A stretch of 64,000 nt of DNA from Lepidodermella squamata. Taxonomy: Eukaryota > Gastrotricha. The stretch is from positions 1,488,001-1,552,000 of the forward strand of contig JBLDXI010000010.1 of the NCBI GenBank assembly GCA_047495785.1, read 5' to 3'. The position numbers were made by a program, and so were the translations under genes. The notes beneath the pieces were generated by a model. The model ran no database searches and was not told where the DNA came from. It worked only from the letters and a program-made list of their open reading frames with translations. This document shows, piece after piece, positions 46,223 to 55,974 of the stretch (position 1 is the stretch's first letter; every line of letters starts with the position of its first letter).

Positions 46223-46321
46223 TCATTCACACTATAACGGTCAAAACTGGTTTGAAATATTTTATGAGAAATTGAAAACAAAGCAAAAAAGCTGAATCGA
46301 ACTTGTATGTAAGCCCAAAGT

Positions 46322-46415
46322 TCGACCTAGCCCTAAACCTAAACTGAACTCTAAATCATAACATAGCCCTAACCCTAAACCTAACCCCAACCCTAATCCT
46401 TAATCCCAACTCTTA
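46322..46415. repeat. Degenerate interstitial telomere-like (CCCTAA)n tract
   Basis: Irregular runs such as CCCTAAACCTAAAC and AGCCCTAACCCTAAACCTAA extend over about 95 bp. They match the TTAGGG-class repeat read on the other strand. Internal position and degeneracy indicate an old interstitial tract, not a chromosome end. Confidence 0.7.
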
Positions 46416-46894
46416 TCATCGTTTGCTGAGCAACTTATTTAATATTCTTAGTTTTTAAAATTCATCAAAATTATCGAAAAAAAACAGTTATGTTTTCTCC
46501 TCAGTATTTTCAGTGTGAAAAACTTCTCATTCATAAAAAGGCCGAGTGAGGAGTGAGTCTGGGTACATAGTGGCGCCTGGGAAGTGTGATAAACAGCTTT
46601 AATCAATAAGAGCCGGGGTAGCGCAGTTCTTTGGGCGAAAAGTTGAATATAATAGAGCAATTTAGTTACATTTTTTGTGAGAATTTTGTCTTTCATCTCA
46701 ATTAATTCGCATTTCTTTATAAATAAACAAATAACGTGATTTCTACGGTTGCCGAGGTTTTGGATTTTGCTTTCGAGATAAACCTATTACCGGATGTCTC
46801 TAAATCGCGATTTGTTAAGGACTGAAACGAATGAAAATAGCGACAATTTTCTTCCTACGTTTTTTGTGGCTTAATTGTCACAAAAAATCTCAAA

Positions 46895-47110
46895 AATGGC
46901 CAAACCGGACATTTGAAGGTCTAAAATCGACCGGATTACACATTAGTCCGGTTTAGCAGTCAGGATTAATATGTAAAGTCCGCACTTTCGGCACGTGCCG
47001 CCCGATTTCGCGCAGATTACGGTTTAGACCGGTCCGGATTACATAAACTTAGACTGTATTAAGTTGTCGGATTAATTGAGCCGTTTGTCCGATTAAAGGA
47101 GACAATTGTC
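46895..47110. repeat. CCGGATTA-iterated stretch
   Basis: Variants of (G)TCCGGATTA recur: ACCGGACATT, GACCGGATTACAC, AGTCCGGTTTA, GGTCCGGATTACA, GTCGGATTAATTG, GTCCGATTAAAG. AATTGTCTTA/TAATTGTCAC-like sequences flank it (about 46875 and 47103). It resembles the GTAC and TGATCA elements in being made of one short iterated motif. Confidence 0.4.
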
Positions 47111-47734
47111 TTAAAAAAAGTCAAATCTATTTTTGTACTGGAATCCTGATCAAAACAAAGACAATTCCAGCGAAAATATGAACAATTATTTTGAAAGTTA
47201 TTCTCAAGGTCGAAGTTAAATGATTGGGCGCCTGATTGATAACTAAAGAAATTATTGGCTTTAATTCGGAATTAAAAAAGGGAGATAAGAATTAATGGCC
47301 TAGAAGTCCAAAGGTTGTTTCGCGGGAATCCCGTGGTTGTTATGAAATTTCTTTATCTTAACCTAAATATTTTGCATGGGCGTGTCATAGCCTCTCGCAA
47401 TGTTTGCACTTTCCCCTTCTTATCTTTAGCTGCACTTTGAATGGTTTCCTGTTTGTGGCTATTCGCCAGAGGAAGCCGCCAGTGGGGGACATGAAATCGA
47501 TCTAAACAGGAACCAATTAGGTAGGCCTTATACAATTTTTGAATTCTTTGACATTTCATCACCCACGTGATGTCGCGATGTTTTACTGAACGAAATTGAA
47601 AGGGATGTAAGTGATCGAAATTTAATTTTCGCAAAAGTAGACAGTTCATCCTCGTTGCCGACAGGCAAACAAGCTCACCGGACAATAAAAAAATCAAAAT
47701 CAAGTTCATAGAAATGTCATAGGATGCTGTAATC

Positions 47735-49091
47735 CTAATGAAGATCCACCCAGACTGAAGCTCGTTTGACGAGCTCTTCAGCTCTAGCATCGTCCTTTGC
47801 GATGCCGAAGACGGATTCAACCTTGCAGGCCTTGTTGAAGTATTTACCGGACCATTTTTCGATCCCAGGCTCACAGGCGCAGAATACTGGGACGTCCGCT
47901 CCGCCCAGCTCGAGGTCCTTGCCTAGCAATTTGAGCCAAACTTTGATGAAGTTCATCTTGTGGTGTCGGACAATGTTGGTCCTTACTTCGCCGGGATGAA
48001 GGCTGAAAACTGAGATTCCACTTTCATCGCCCAGTTGCTTATTCAAGTAGCGCGTGTACAGAATGATAGCCAATTTCGATTGGGAATAAGCGCGCCAGTA
48101 AGAAAAATTGTTTTTGCGACGGAATTTTTCCTGATTTACATCGTCGACGTCAAAGCCTTTAGGATAGGCGGCTTGATACGCCTGTGACGTGACATTGACA
48201 ACCCTGGCCGTGCCAGATTTCTTCATCAAATCAAGAAGCAGATTCGTGAGAAGGAACGGCCCGAGGAAATTGGTCGCAAAGGTCATTTCGAAGCCATCCT
48301 CGCTCAATTCATAGCAATTATCGGGCTGCAACAGGGCTGCATTGTTGACCAGAACATCCAGTTTCGCTTCAGAGGCTATGATCTCATCTGCAAAGGACCG
48401 GACACTTTTCAAAGAGCTGAGGTCCAACTTCCGGATAGAAATGTCGCATTTGTCACCCACTGCATTTCGGATATCTTGAAACAACAAATTTCGCGTTAAT
48501 TTCATGGTCATTGTCGTGAAAACGTGCGTGTTAAAATGTCAAAGGTCAAATTTCGAAACCTTCGTCGGTTTTCATACAAAACGCTAAGTGAGCTCAACAG
48601 CTATCACTTGGGCATAGGGGAGGGGATTTAGGCCTAACTATGGAATTTTTGCGAGCCAGCCAAGATTTGTGACAGGGGCACCTTTCGTAAGCACGCTAAA
48701 AGTGAAAAAGACGCTAAAAGCTTCCCCATTATAACAATAAACAGTGCGCGGAGTAACGGGAGGAATGGATGAGGTATCGTACCCTTCAGTTCGCAAAGCC
48801 AATGGGGACCCTTTGCATGGTCATAAAATAACCCGTAGTTCGAGAATCCTACTTCGACCGTAAATACCGATACCATTTCCTGAATTTGACATTTGACCTT
48901 CCCTTATGATGTAACCCTCACATACCTTTCAAAGCTTCTTCAGCTCGTTCCATCGATCGGCATGCCATGATGATCCGTGCCGCACCTTTCCGTGCCAGCT
49001 GAATGACCGTGAATTTGCCGATGCCGCAGTTGGCGCCTGTGACAATGCACGTCTTTCCAACAATGGTCCATTCTGAGCCGCTTGAAGCCAT
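47735..49091 (-). CDS. Short-chain dehydrogenase/reductase, retinol dehydrogenase 11/12/13-like (SDR-2)
   Basis: Two exons, 49091-48926 and 48474-47735, encode 301 residues. The start gives [20 protein letters not shown]. The cofactor motif TGANCGIG, the following [16 protein letters not shown] (NNAA in place of NNAG), the catalytic serine in NVTSQAYQA, and YSQSK and HPGE are all present. Close paralog of SDR-1, its neighbour on the same strand. SDR-2 is split after EEALKG, while SDR-1 is split after TNFLG, so the paralogs do not share their intron. The intron 48475-48925 carries a MITE-like copy. Predicted role: NADP(H)-linked retinoid or lipid aldehyde metabolism. Confidence 0.92.
48742..48858 (-). 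mobile_element. MITE-like element, CAGKGTGCGAAGTA family (SDR-2 intron copy)
   Basis: Left end CAGTGCGCGGAGTAACGGG; right end TTCGAGAATCCTACTTCGAC. The interior includes the family's GGGGACCCTTTG block and a TAAAATAAC stretch. It is about 117 bp, shorter than other copies, and lies inside an intron. Confidence 0.55.
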
Positions 49092-49758
49092 CTTTCCTCG
49101 AATGATACTACCCGGTAGCGGCCACCATGCTTATATGCGATCATCAATTAAGCTCAACTTGTCATGTCACATTATAGCGAGCCCTGGGTCGCCTGTTGTG
49201 ATCTTCGCCTTGTCAGCGTAAAAAGTCCGAGTTATCTATAACAGTTCACTTGTCCTTGTTGGAAGGTAAGCGACCGGACGCAAAGTCTGAACAAAATATC
49301 CGGTTTTTTTCGAACAAATTGCCCATCGATGCGGAACCGTAGTGACATGTCCCAGCAAGGCGCTGTCGTAAGCCCTCGCATGTCGCATGACGAAAAGACA
49401 ACCCCGTTTCAGATCCCATGCTGCGCTTTGAAGTGACTCCTGCCCGACTTATGTCAAGCGCTCAGCGCTAATTTTCGCAGCCGTGGCATTTGCGTCCGTT
49501 TGTGTCGAACTCAAGGCTAATATTGAGATCATTTCCTGTAAATGTGACACATGTCACTGTAATGTCAAGGGTTGGCTACTAGCGCACAAATCATTGGACT
49601 AGCCGTCTTCGATTTACGAGCAATTTCCTGGGATAAAGCTAATTGGACGACACAATATCAGTAAAAAGTGAGCAATAAGTAAGAGGAAATAATTGAGAGT
49701 AAACAAACCGAAAACTTTTGGGGTTTTGAGCATTCGAAATGACAGAAATTTCAGAAAT
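49092..49758. other. Divergent spacer between SDR-2 and the first nicotinic-like gene
   Basis: 667 bp between genes transcribed away from each other, so it should contain both promoters. No clear TATA box or other motif was identified. Confidence 0.4.
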
Positions 49759-50986
49759 ATGCATGCCCACCTCTGTTTCCTTTTCCTCTATGGAACAGGT
49801 TTTCCAGGCAAAGTCTTACCTTATCCAGAGGTAAAGGAATTAAAGGAGAGGACATTGAAAGCGTGCCCTGAAATCCTTGAAAAGAGCTTGCCTATGAACA
49901 CATGGCTACAGAGCGATTTTACTTCGCCGCTCTACATCAGCTTCAAGTTCCTACTACTTCGATTCGTAGAAATCAACGACGTCGAGCAGAGAATGTCTGT
50001 TTACGCTCGGATCGCATTGTCATGGAACATTCCGTGTTCGATAAATTGCTCTGAAATTTTGCCACCACGATTACAGCAGAGTTGCAACTCGTCTAAAATC
50101 GAAAGTATCAATTTTTTCCTACCAAAATCAGAGGCATACTTCCCCTATATCAGCCACTACAATGCGTTTCAAGATAACAGGCCGTTGGACTCGTATGTTT
50201 AACTCAATAAGGCCGTTCAATTGATTCTAGAAACTATACAGGCTCTCAAGTGACATACAAGTACTCCCTTTCGCGCAGCCTGAGCCTCGAGCTATGGGCT
50301 TAGCTGCTGGGCGCATGGACACGGCTTGTCGCTATCTAACGTTCAAAAAATTTCCATTTGACACGCAAACTTGCGAGTTGATTTTCCAATCAGATCAGAG
50401 GACTGACTTTGTCGTTTTCGAGCAAGTCTCCTTCACGATACCAGACGGCATGGCGGCTCTTCTCGACAGCGATATCTGGCAGTTGGCCGCCCCATTGAAC
50501 GCATCTTTAGAGACGGTTCAAATGACGTATTTGACAAGCCAAGTCACGTTCAAAATAACACTTAAACGAAAATCTTCTATTTACTTTGCGTCAATTTTCA
50601 TGCCTTTGGCTAGTTTGTTCCTTATGCAAGCAGTCACGTTCGTTCTACCACCTGATGCCATAGATCGGCCTATGTTCTCTGTAACGGTTGTTTTAGCGTT
50701 TTCTGTCATTCTTTCAATCGTTTTAGAGAGCATCCCGCAAACAGCTGAGATCGCCTACCTAATTCTACTTGTATGCTGTAACTTTTGCTACGGAGTAGTC
50801 ACTTCGATCTATGCAGTCATAATGTGTAACTATGACGATCGCGTTGATGCAACAGATAAGAAATGCTCGCTCAAGAGAAATTTCATCGTTAAATCACCTC
50901 GATTTTACGATTTTTTAATTGGCGGCAGTTTAACTATTCTTGTTATGCTTGTTGATTTTACTTTACTGGCTCTAATGCTCAGATGA
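49759..50986 (+). CDS. Nicotinic-type Cys-loop receptor subunit A
   Basis: Exons 49759-50192 and 50242-50986 (49-bp phase-2 intron) encode 392 residues. A signal-like start (MHAHLCFLFLYGTGFP) is followed by an extracellular ligand-binding domain, with the strand signature VEINDVEQRMSVYARIALSW, and a Cys loop ending FPFDTQTC. Four membrane helices follow. In M2 (AIDRPMFSVTVVLAFS) there is Asp at the -1' position and Leu at 9', consistent with cation selectivity. M3 contains YLILLVCCNFCYG. The Cys loop has 14 residues between cysteines, one more than usual. No vicinal cysteine pair is seen in loop C, so it is not a classical alpha subunit. The M3-M4 loop is only about 25 residues. First of three tandem paralogs. 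Ligand unproven. Confidence 0.85.
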
Positions 50987-51124
50987 GCAATTTGAACAGT
51001 CTGAAGTTGTTTGCTGAGAATCTTACCAAATATTGATTTCGGCATTTCGGCAAATAATGATAAGCAAACTTGAGATGTTTCATTTGAATTTCTACACACT
51101 TCGAATCTCGAATTCAAACCCAAC

Positions 51125-52408
51125 ATGAAGGTTGTCTTTTCAAGTAAACTCATTTTGTTGGCTTTTCCAGTCTTAATTCACGGATTAACTGACCCTGAGA
51201 TAAAGGAAATCGAGGATAATACTGTGAGGATTTGCCCCGAAGTCACGTTGAAGAGCCTACCTGCGCATGTCTGGGTGAAAAGTGGCTTCAAAACACCGCT
51301 TTATATCGGCATAAGGTTCCAGCTTTACCGTTTGATTGAAATCAACGATGTCGAGGAGCGAATGTCAGTCTACGCTCGGATAAATCTGTCCTGGAAATTG
51401 CCATGCAACATCAGCTGTTTAGACATTCTACCGAGTTTAGACACGCTACAGTTTCCATTCACAAGTGCAGCTAAGAATATAGCTGCACTTGTGAATGGAA
51501 ACTGTAGCGTGTCTAAAGTTGATTTGATCAATTTCTTTGTACCACGATCGGAGACCTACTTCCCACTCATCAGCCATTACAACGCTTTCCAAATAAGCCG
51601 GCCATTTGACCAGTAAGTGACTTTCGATCTATTTGACCATGTTCAGGACGAATTTCTAATTAGATTAGCTGCTGATGTCCAAATCCAACCTCTGTCGAAA
51701 CCGCAACCGCAAGCCTTTGCTATAGCGACAGGTCGAATCGATTCAGCATGTCGGTATCTGAGGTTCCAAAAATTCCCGTTCGACGTTCAAACCTGCGAGA
51801 TCATTCTCCAGTCAGAACAACGACCGGAATTTGTGGATTTCCAGCAAATTTCCTTCTTTATCCCCGATAAGATAGACGCCCTCCTAGATACCGATATTTG
51901 GGAATTAGCGGGCCCGTTGAACTATACAATAGACAGGATATCGCAGACGCTTTCATCTGTAATTGTTCAAGTTGCGTTTCGTATAACAGTCAAGCGGAAA
52001 TCTTGGTGCTACGCAGCGTCTATCTTCATGCCGCTAGCTGGATTATTCATAATGCAAGCCGGGACTTTCCTACTACCACCCGCCACCATCGAGAGACCTA
52101 CTTTTGCTATTACCGTTGTCCTCGCATTCTCAGTTCTGTTGTCCATGGTTTTTGTCAGCATTCCTCAGACAGCAGAGACCGTTTATCTAATCCTGATGGT
52201 TTGCTGGAATTTCTGCTACGGAATAGTCACTTCAATCTATACTGTGATCGTCTGTAATATGGATGATTCTCCAGACCAAGGCACTAAGAAGCCAATATTT
52301 TTCGGAATCTCGTCAAAAGTCAGGCTATACGACTTGATTATCGGAGTTTTCTCAACAGCTTTAACAGTGATTATCGACATAATTTTATTCGTCCTGATGA
52401 CGAATTAA
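51125..52408 (+). CDS. Nicotinic-type Cys-loop receptor subunit B (with palindromic insertion)
   Basis: Exons 51125-51612 and 51664-52408 (51-bp intron, same place and phase as A and C) encode 410 residues. Signal peptide MKVVFSSKLILLAFPVLIHG. It has the same order of features as subunit A: VEINDVEERMSVYARINLSW, a 14-residue Cys loop ending FPFDVQTC, Glu at M2 -1' (TIERPTFAITVVLAFS), and a short M3-M4 loop. Compared with A and C it has about 14-17 extra residues after the ILP segment. These coincide with a perfect 37-bp inverted repeat in the coding sequence (51436-51517). If real, the insertion lies in the extracellular domain and is in frame. It may instead be an assembly artefact. Confidence 0.85.
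51436..51517. repeat. Perfect 37-bp inverted repeat inside coding exon of subunit B
   Basis: The left arm (51436-51472) starts TTTAGACACGCTACAG and ends GTGCAGCT. The right arm (51481-51517) is its exact complement. The loop is 8 nt (AAGAATAT). The right arm encodes residues alignable to subunits A and C (CSVSKVDLINF region), so the left arm is the probable added copy. Confidence 0.95.
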
Positions 52409-52473
52409 AAGGATAGCAGCTGAATAAATATCAAGGACTCAAAGTGTGGTTACTAACGTTTCTACTTGTTACT

Positions 52474-53704
52474 ATGTATTTCTTTATCCTAATTTTCATT
52501 TCGGCTAGTTACTTAGCTGTAGAGAGTATACCAGAGCTCTTAGAAATTCAAGAAAATGTGATGAAAGCGTGCCCTGAGTTGAGGATTCGCCAACTACCTA
52601 TGAGCATTTGGATGAAGACCGGCTTTAAAACCCCAATGCAGCTCAGCGTTCGGCTTTACCTCCACCGTGTCATCAGTCTTGACGATATAACGCAACAGCT
52701 GTCTCTTTACGTCAGAACCCGATGGTCCTGGGAAGTACCTTGCGAAGTGGTATGCGAAACCATTCTGCCTCTGAGCTTGAAAGCTGCCAATATCAGTTGC
52801 GGAATGAAAGATCTGGCGCAAATAAATTTCGCAGTACCGAGGGATGAAACTTTCTTCCCGGCCATTAATCACTACAATGCTTATGAAGTCAGTCGACCCC
52901 TAGAACAGTAAGAACTTGGAATTTGCATATTTTGGCCTAGATCTAGACATTTTATGATTTACATCCAGATTGGTCAAGGAGGTCAAGATTTTTCCATTTG
53001 GAACCGCTAAACCAACCGCGATGTTTGTGGTCTCGGGCCGCATCGACTCAGCTTGTCGCCACATGTCGTATCGGAAATTTCCATTCGACATTCAAACCTG
53101 CGACATCCAGCTTCAATCAGATCAGCGCAGCGAAGTTGTCGCATTTGGCGATATTATATTCGCCGTTTCTCCTTCCGCAAACGAGCCGCCTCTAACTGAA
53201 TCAGATATATGGGAACTAGCAATGCCGCTGAATTACACGCTACAGCTGATTAAACAAGACCAAATCTCGAATTACCAAATCAATTTTCGCGTGGTCCTGC
53301 GACGGAAATATGGTTACTTGATGATACCGATATTCATGCCCCTTTACGGCCTCCTCCTGTTGCAAATCGGGACGTTTTTCTTCCCAACTAAATCTGTTGA
53401 TCGGCCAATCTACTCTGCTACGATAGTTTTAGCCTTTTCGGTAGTTCTCTCTATGGTTTTCAACAGTATCCCGCCAACAGCTGAAACTGTCTATTTGATT
53501 CACCTTGTTTGCATTAATTACGGTTACGGAGTTTTCGTAACAATTTTCACGGCTTTACAACTGGCTTTCAAACGTAAGACGACAGGACCAAGTGATTTCA
53601 TAGGATGTAGTTTTATTAACAGTTACCGGGTTGTATCGCTTCTTTCAACGGGCGTAACACTTGCTGCTAACATCACTTTGATACTGCTAATGATTTTCGA
53701 ATAA
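52474..53704 (+). CDS. Nicotinic-type Cys-loop receptor subunit C
   Basis: Exons 52474-52907 and 52969-53704 (61-bp phase-2 intron) encode 389 residues. The ATG at 52474 gives a signal peptide MYFFILIFISASYLAVES and is preferred over an upstream GTG in frame. The ligand domain carries ISLDDITQQLSLYVRTRWSW. The 14-residue Cys loop ends FPFDIQTC. M2 reads SVDRPIYSATIVLAFS, with Asp at -1' and Leu at 9'. The M3-M4 loop is about 25 residues. It starts only 65 bp after subunit B ends and converges with the first peptide gene, whose stop lies 63 bp away. Co-expression of the three subunits is inferred from the tandem arrangement. Confidence 0.85.
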
Positions 53705-53767
53705 AACATGTGGTAGTTATTGCTCCAACTTACAGTAGTGATAAGTAGTCATAGAGGAATTTTCAGG

Positions 53768-53998
53768 TTATTTATCGTTTTTTCCCCAGATTTTCGGCGA
53801 AGGTGCGTAGATGCCAAAGCTGCGATATCCCGAAGTTTTATCGTCGTTATCGAACAAATCATCGTTTTCAGAGGACGATTCAACCAGGCGGGCGGTGGGC
53901 GAATCATCGTTGCCGTACCAATCATCGTCCACTGCTTGAACAAAAGCGCAAGCTACGATGGCCACGAATAAAAAGATAGCAAGCAAAAAACGGTTCAT
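53768..53998 (-). CDS. Small secreted acidic peptide precursor 1
   Basis: Single exon, 76 residues, no recognised family. Signal peptide MNRFLLAIFLFVAIVACAFV with a likely cut near VQA. It is followed by DDDWYGNDDS, a serine/acidic stretch (SSSENDDLFDNDD) and a short C-terminal SFGIYAPSPKIWGKNDK. The DDDW start of the mature region is shared with precursor 2, marking them as paralogs. Lacks cysteines in the mature part. Could be a bioactive-peptide precursor or a small secreted acidic protein. Confidence 0.65.
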   Translation of the reverse strand: MNRFLLAIFLFVAIVACAFVQAVDDDWYGNDDSPTARLVESSSENDDLFDNDDKTSGYRSFGIYAPSPKIWGKNDK

Positions 53999-54574
53999 AT
54001 TTGCTTTGTATTTGTAGAAAATGCGATGATGACAAAAAGCGCGAAGAATAAAATTCTTAGAATAGAAAAGGAAATGTCTCCGGTCTCCGATCCGCGGCTG
54101 CTTGAGTGTGATGTCGATTTTTCTTCCTGTATTTTTGCTCAACCACTTGTCTCCTCAGCAAATCAGATAGCGAAGTGTTTCCTGAATATCAAGGGAAGGA
54201 ATCACGCTCGGCCAGACAAGTGGTTGTAGGAAGGCTATTTGCGTGCACTCAACCGTGTGAAAATAGCCCTGCTCCATTATCACATTACTAGATCTTCAGA
54301 CTAAGTGCTCCCATTCTCGGACTTGTTCGATCTGTTACCATTATCTTTGAAAACGGTCAATTAAGCGAGCAATCAGGTGATTTTGATCTTAGTCTTCGGA
54401 TGCGCCCCGACATATTACGAATTGAGAAATATATGATTCAGCCAATTAGTCCTTTTATTGATTTGTAACCGATTCGCAACTCGAAACAACGGGAAAACAT
54501 GATCGAGCTACAACATCAAAGACACGATGTAGATAGGGCATTTAGATTCCAAAATTAGGTGATGTGGCACGCCT
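53999..54574. other. Spacer between peptide genes 1 and 2
   Basis: No gene seen. Contains a short inverted repeat (CAACCACTTGTC near 54139 and GACAAGTGGTTG near 54216) and, near 54452, CTTTTATTG, giving AATAAAAG on the minus strand as a likely polyadenylation signal for gene 2. Confidence 0.4.
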
Positions 54575-54865
54575 TCAAAACATGTTGCGTGAAAAGAACC
54601 GTGATGCCTTGCGGAATTGCGGCTCGGCATTGAACGTAAAGTCGTCGATGCGATGCGGCCACAGTGACGGCTGGCGACCAACACGCTTGTCATTATTCGA
54701 CCAAACTGATTCGATCTCGTGCGAGTCGCCGCCTATTTTCGACACGTGGTCAGCATTTTGCGCTTCGTCGGCGTAGTCGAATATGTACCAGTCATCGTCT
54801 ACAGCATTGACGATGTGGGCCGCTACAAGAGCTATAAAGACAAAAATAGATAAAACAAGCCTCAT
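54575..54865 (-). CDS. Small secreted peptide precursor 2
   Basis: Single exon, 96 residues. Signal peptide MRLVLSIFVFIALVAAHIV, then AVDDDWYIFDYADEAQNADH as acidic mature start, matching gene 1. A dibasic site sits in NNDKRVGRQPSLWPHR, followed by a basic aromatic C-terminus (FRKASRFFSRNMF). The layout of signal, acidic spacer, KR site and cationic tail resembles neuropeptide or antimicrobial precursors. No cysteines in the mature part. Function not known. Confidence 0.65.
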   Translation of the reverse strand: MRLVLSIFVFIALVAAHIVNAVDDDWYIFDYADEAQNADHVSKIGGDSHEIESVWSNNDKRVGRQPSLWPHRIDDFTFNAEPQFRKASRFFSRNMF

Positions 54866-55399
54866 CTCGCCAATTTTGATCAGAAAAAGTGAAACAAATG
54901 TAAGAGAAAAGAGAACAGCATATCAGAGGATTAGAAGTCATTAACAGTCGATAAAGCCGCGTGAGAGCGAAGGTCGCTCTAGGCGCTCATTACAGTCTTG
55001 TTTGCATAGCCCTACGGTTTATACCTGAGCTTCAATGCGACGTGACTAGATTTCTCTGATATTCACGATTAAGATATAATTGAACTCCAATCAAGGCTCG
55101 ATTCTTGATGTCGGGGAGGGACATAGGAGTTAAGATAGGAATTGCAGTTGTACAGCAAGAGTGGATCGGAAAAATCCTGATCGAATGGTTTTTGCTTCCC
55201 TTCCCATTGGCTTGCTGCTGAAACCGAGACAATTCTGACAAAGACTCAAAACTTCGGTTGCAGTTCAATGCATGTGTGATTATTTATTAGCATAACCATG
55301 GCTTACAAATTTCACTTGTAAAGCCTCCTTAAAATCATAGGCATATGTTATCTATCTTTCAAATCAAGTTAAATGATAGCGGCTCTGCTATATCTGTGC
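54866..55399. other. Spacer between peptide genes 2 and 3
   Basis: No gene seen. A TTTATA at 55018-55023 (TATAAA on the minus strand) could be a TATA box if gene 2 has a leader of about 120 bases. ATTTATTAG near 55282 is a candidate polyadenylation signal (AATAAA, minus) for gene 3. Confidence 0.35.
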
Positions 55400-55636
55400 T
55401 CATGTGAAGTATTGCCAAGGGCGGCCTGACCCCATGTAGCGGAATGGCGTGTTACCATTTCCGTTGCTCTTGGCGAAACTGCCGCGGCTGACTATAGCTC
55501 GCTTGCCCTGCAATGGCATCGTCCAGCGTGGCCAAGCTTCACCCTCAAGGTCATCTTCAGCTACAGCCAAGGCCTCTGCAGTGATGAAGAAAACTGCGAG
55601 AAAGGCGGCGAAAATTGAAAACAAAATAGCGTTCAT
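55400..55636 (-). CDS. Small secreted peptide precursor 3, with GKR amidation-type site
   Basis: Single exon, 78 residues. Signal peptide MNAILFSIFAAFLAVFFITA, then an acidic stretch AVAEDDLEGE, then AWPRWTMPLQGKRAIVSRG. Gly-Lys-Arg is the classic signal for cleavage and C-terminal amidation in neuropeptide precursors, which would free a peptide ending in Leu-Gln-amide. The remaining C-terminus is SFAKSNGNGNTPFRYMGSGR then PWQYFT. This is the best neuropeptide candidate of the array, though only one copy of the site is present. No cysteines. Confidence 0.65.
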   Translation of the reverse strand: MNAILFSIFAAFLAVFFITAEALAVAEDDLEGEAWPRWTMPLQGKRAIVSRGSFAKSNGNGNTPFRYMGSGRPWQYFT

Positions 55637-55974
55637 CTTTCTCTGGGCAAAGAAAAAACTGTTGATAGTCCCTTAGACATTTTTTTGTAATTCTTTACAG
55701 GTAATCCAAGAACGCTGCGAGACAATGTTGAGCTGTCCTGAGGCTAGAGTTAAAATCAAAATATGCACTACAGTAATCAATCCACGGACCAGACTTGTGC
55801 GTGAACCTTCTCTCGGTAAATCTCCCTAATGAGGCAAACTCTAGAGAATGAGTCATCATCAATTACCGTCAATAAGCTCGATGAAACGTCCGCGGTATTT
55901 CCGAATAGTTTATCCTTTATTACGGACATAAAGCACAGGGGCACATAGATCACGAAAACATGACGTGTCTCTCT
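55637..55974. other. Spacer between peptide genes 3 and 4
   Basis: 338 bp, no gene seen. CCTTTATTACGG at about 55913 supplies AATAAAGG on the minus strand, the probable polyadenylation signal of gene 4. Confidence 0.4.

Larger units (their letters stand above)
44728..47734. other. 3-kb spacer between the two SDR genes
   Basis: No gene recognised. Contains a 309-bp foldback element (45914-46222), a degenerate CCCTAA tract (46322-46415), a CCGGATTA-iterated stretch (about 46900-47110) and AT-rich sequence. Open frames here (for example near 47353-47874, overlapping the end of SDR-2) have no recognisable domain. Confidence 0.5.

Noticed and set aside
46322-46415. True chromosome end
   Set aside because: The repeat is short, degenerate and flanked on both sides by genes.
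47353-47874. Minus-strand open frame of about 173 codons overlapping the end of SDR-2
   Set aside because: It overlaps SDR-2 coding sequence in another frame and continues into 3' flank. No domain, and it has no start context or splice support.
49693-49758. Upstream extension of nicotinic-like subunit A from a TTG codon
   Set aside because: The extension is not hydrophobic and lacks an ATG. The ATG at 49759 directly precedes a signal-like sequence, as in subunits B and C.
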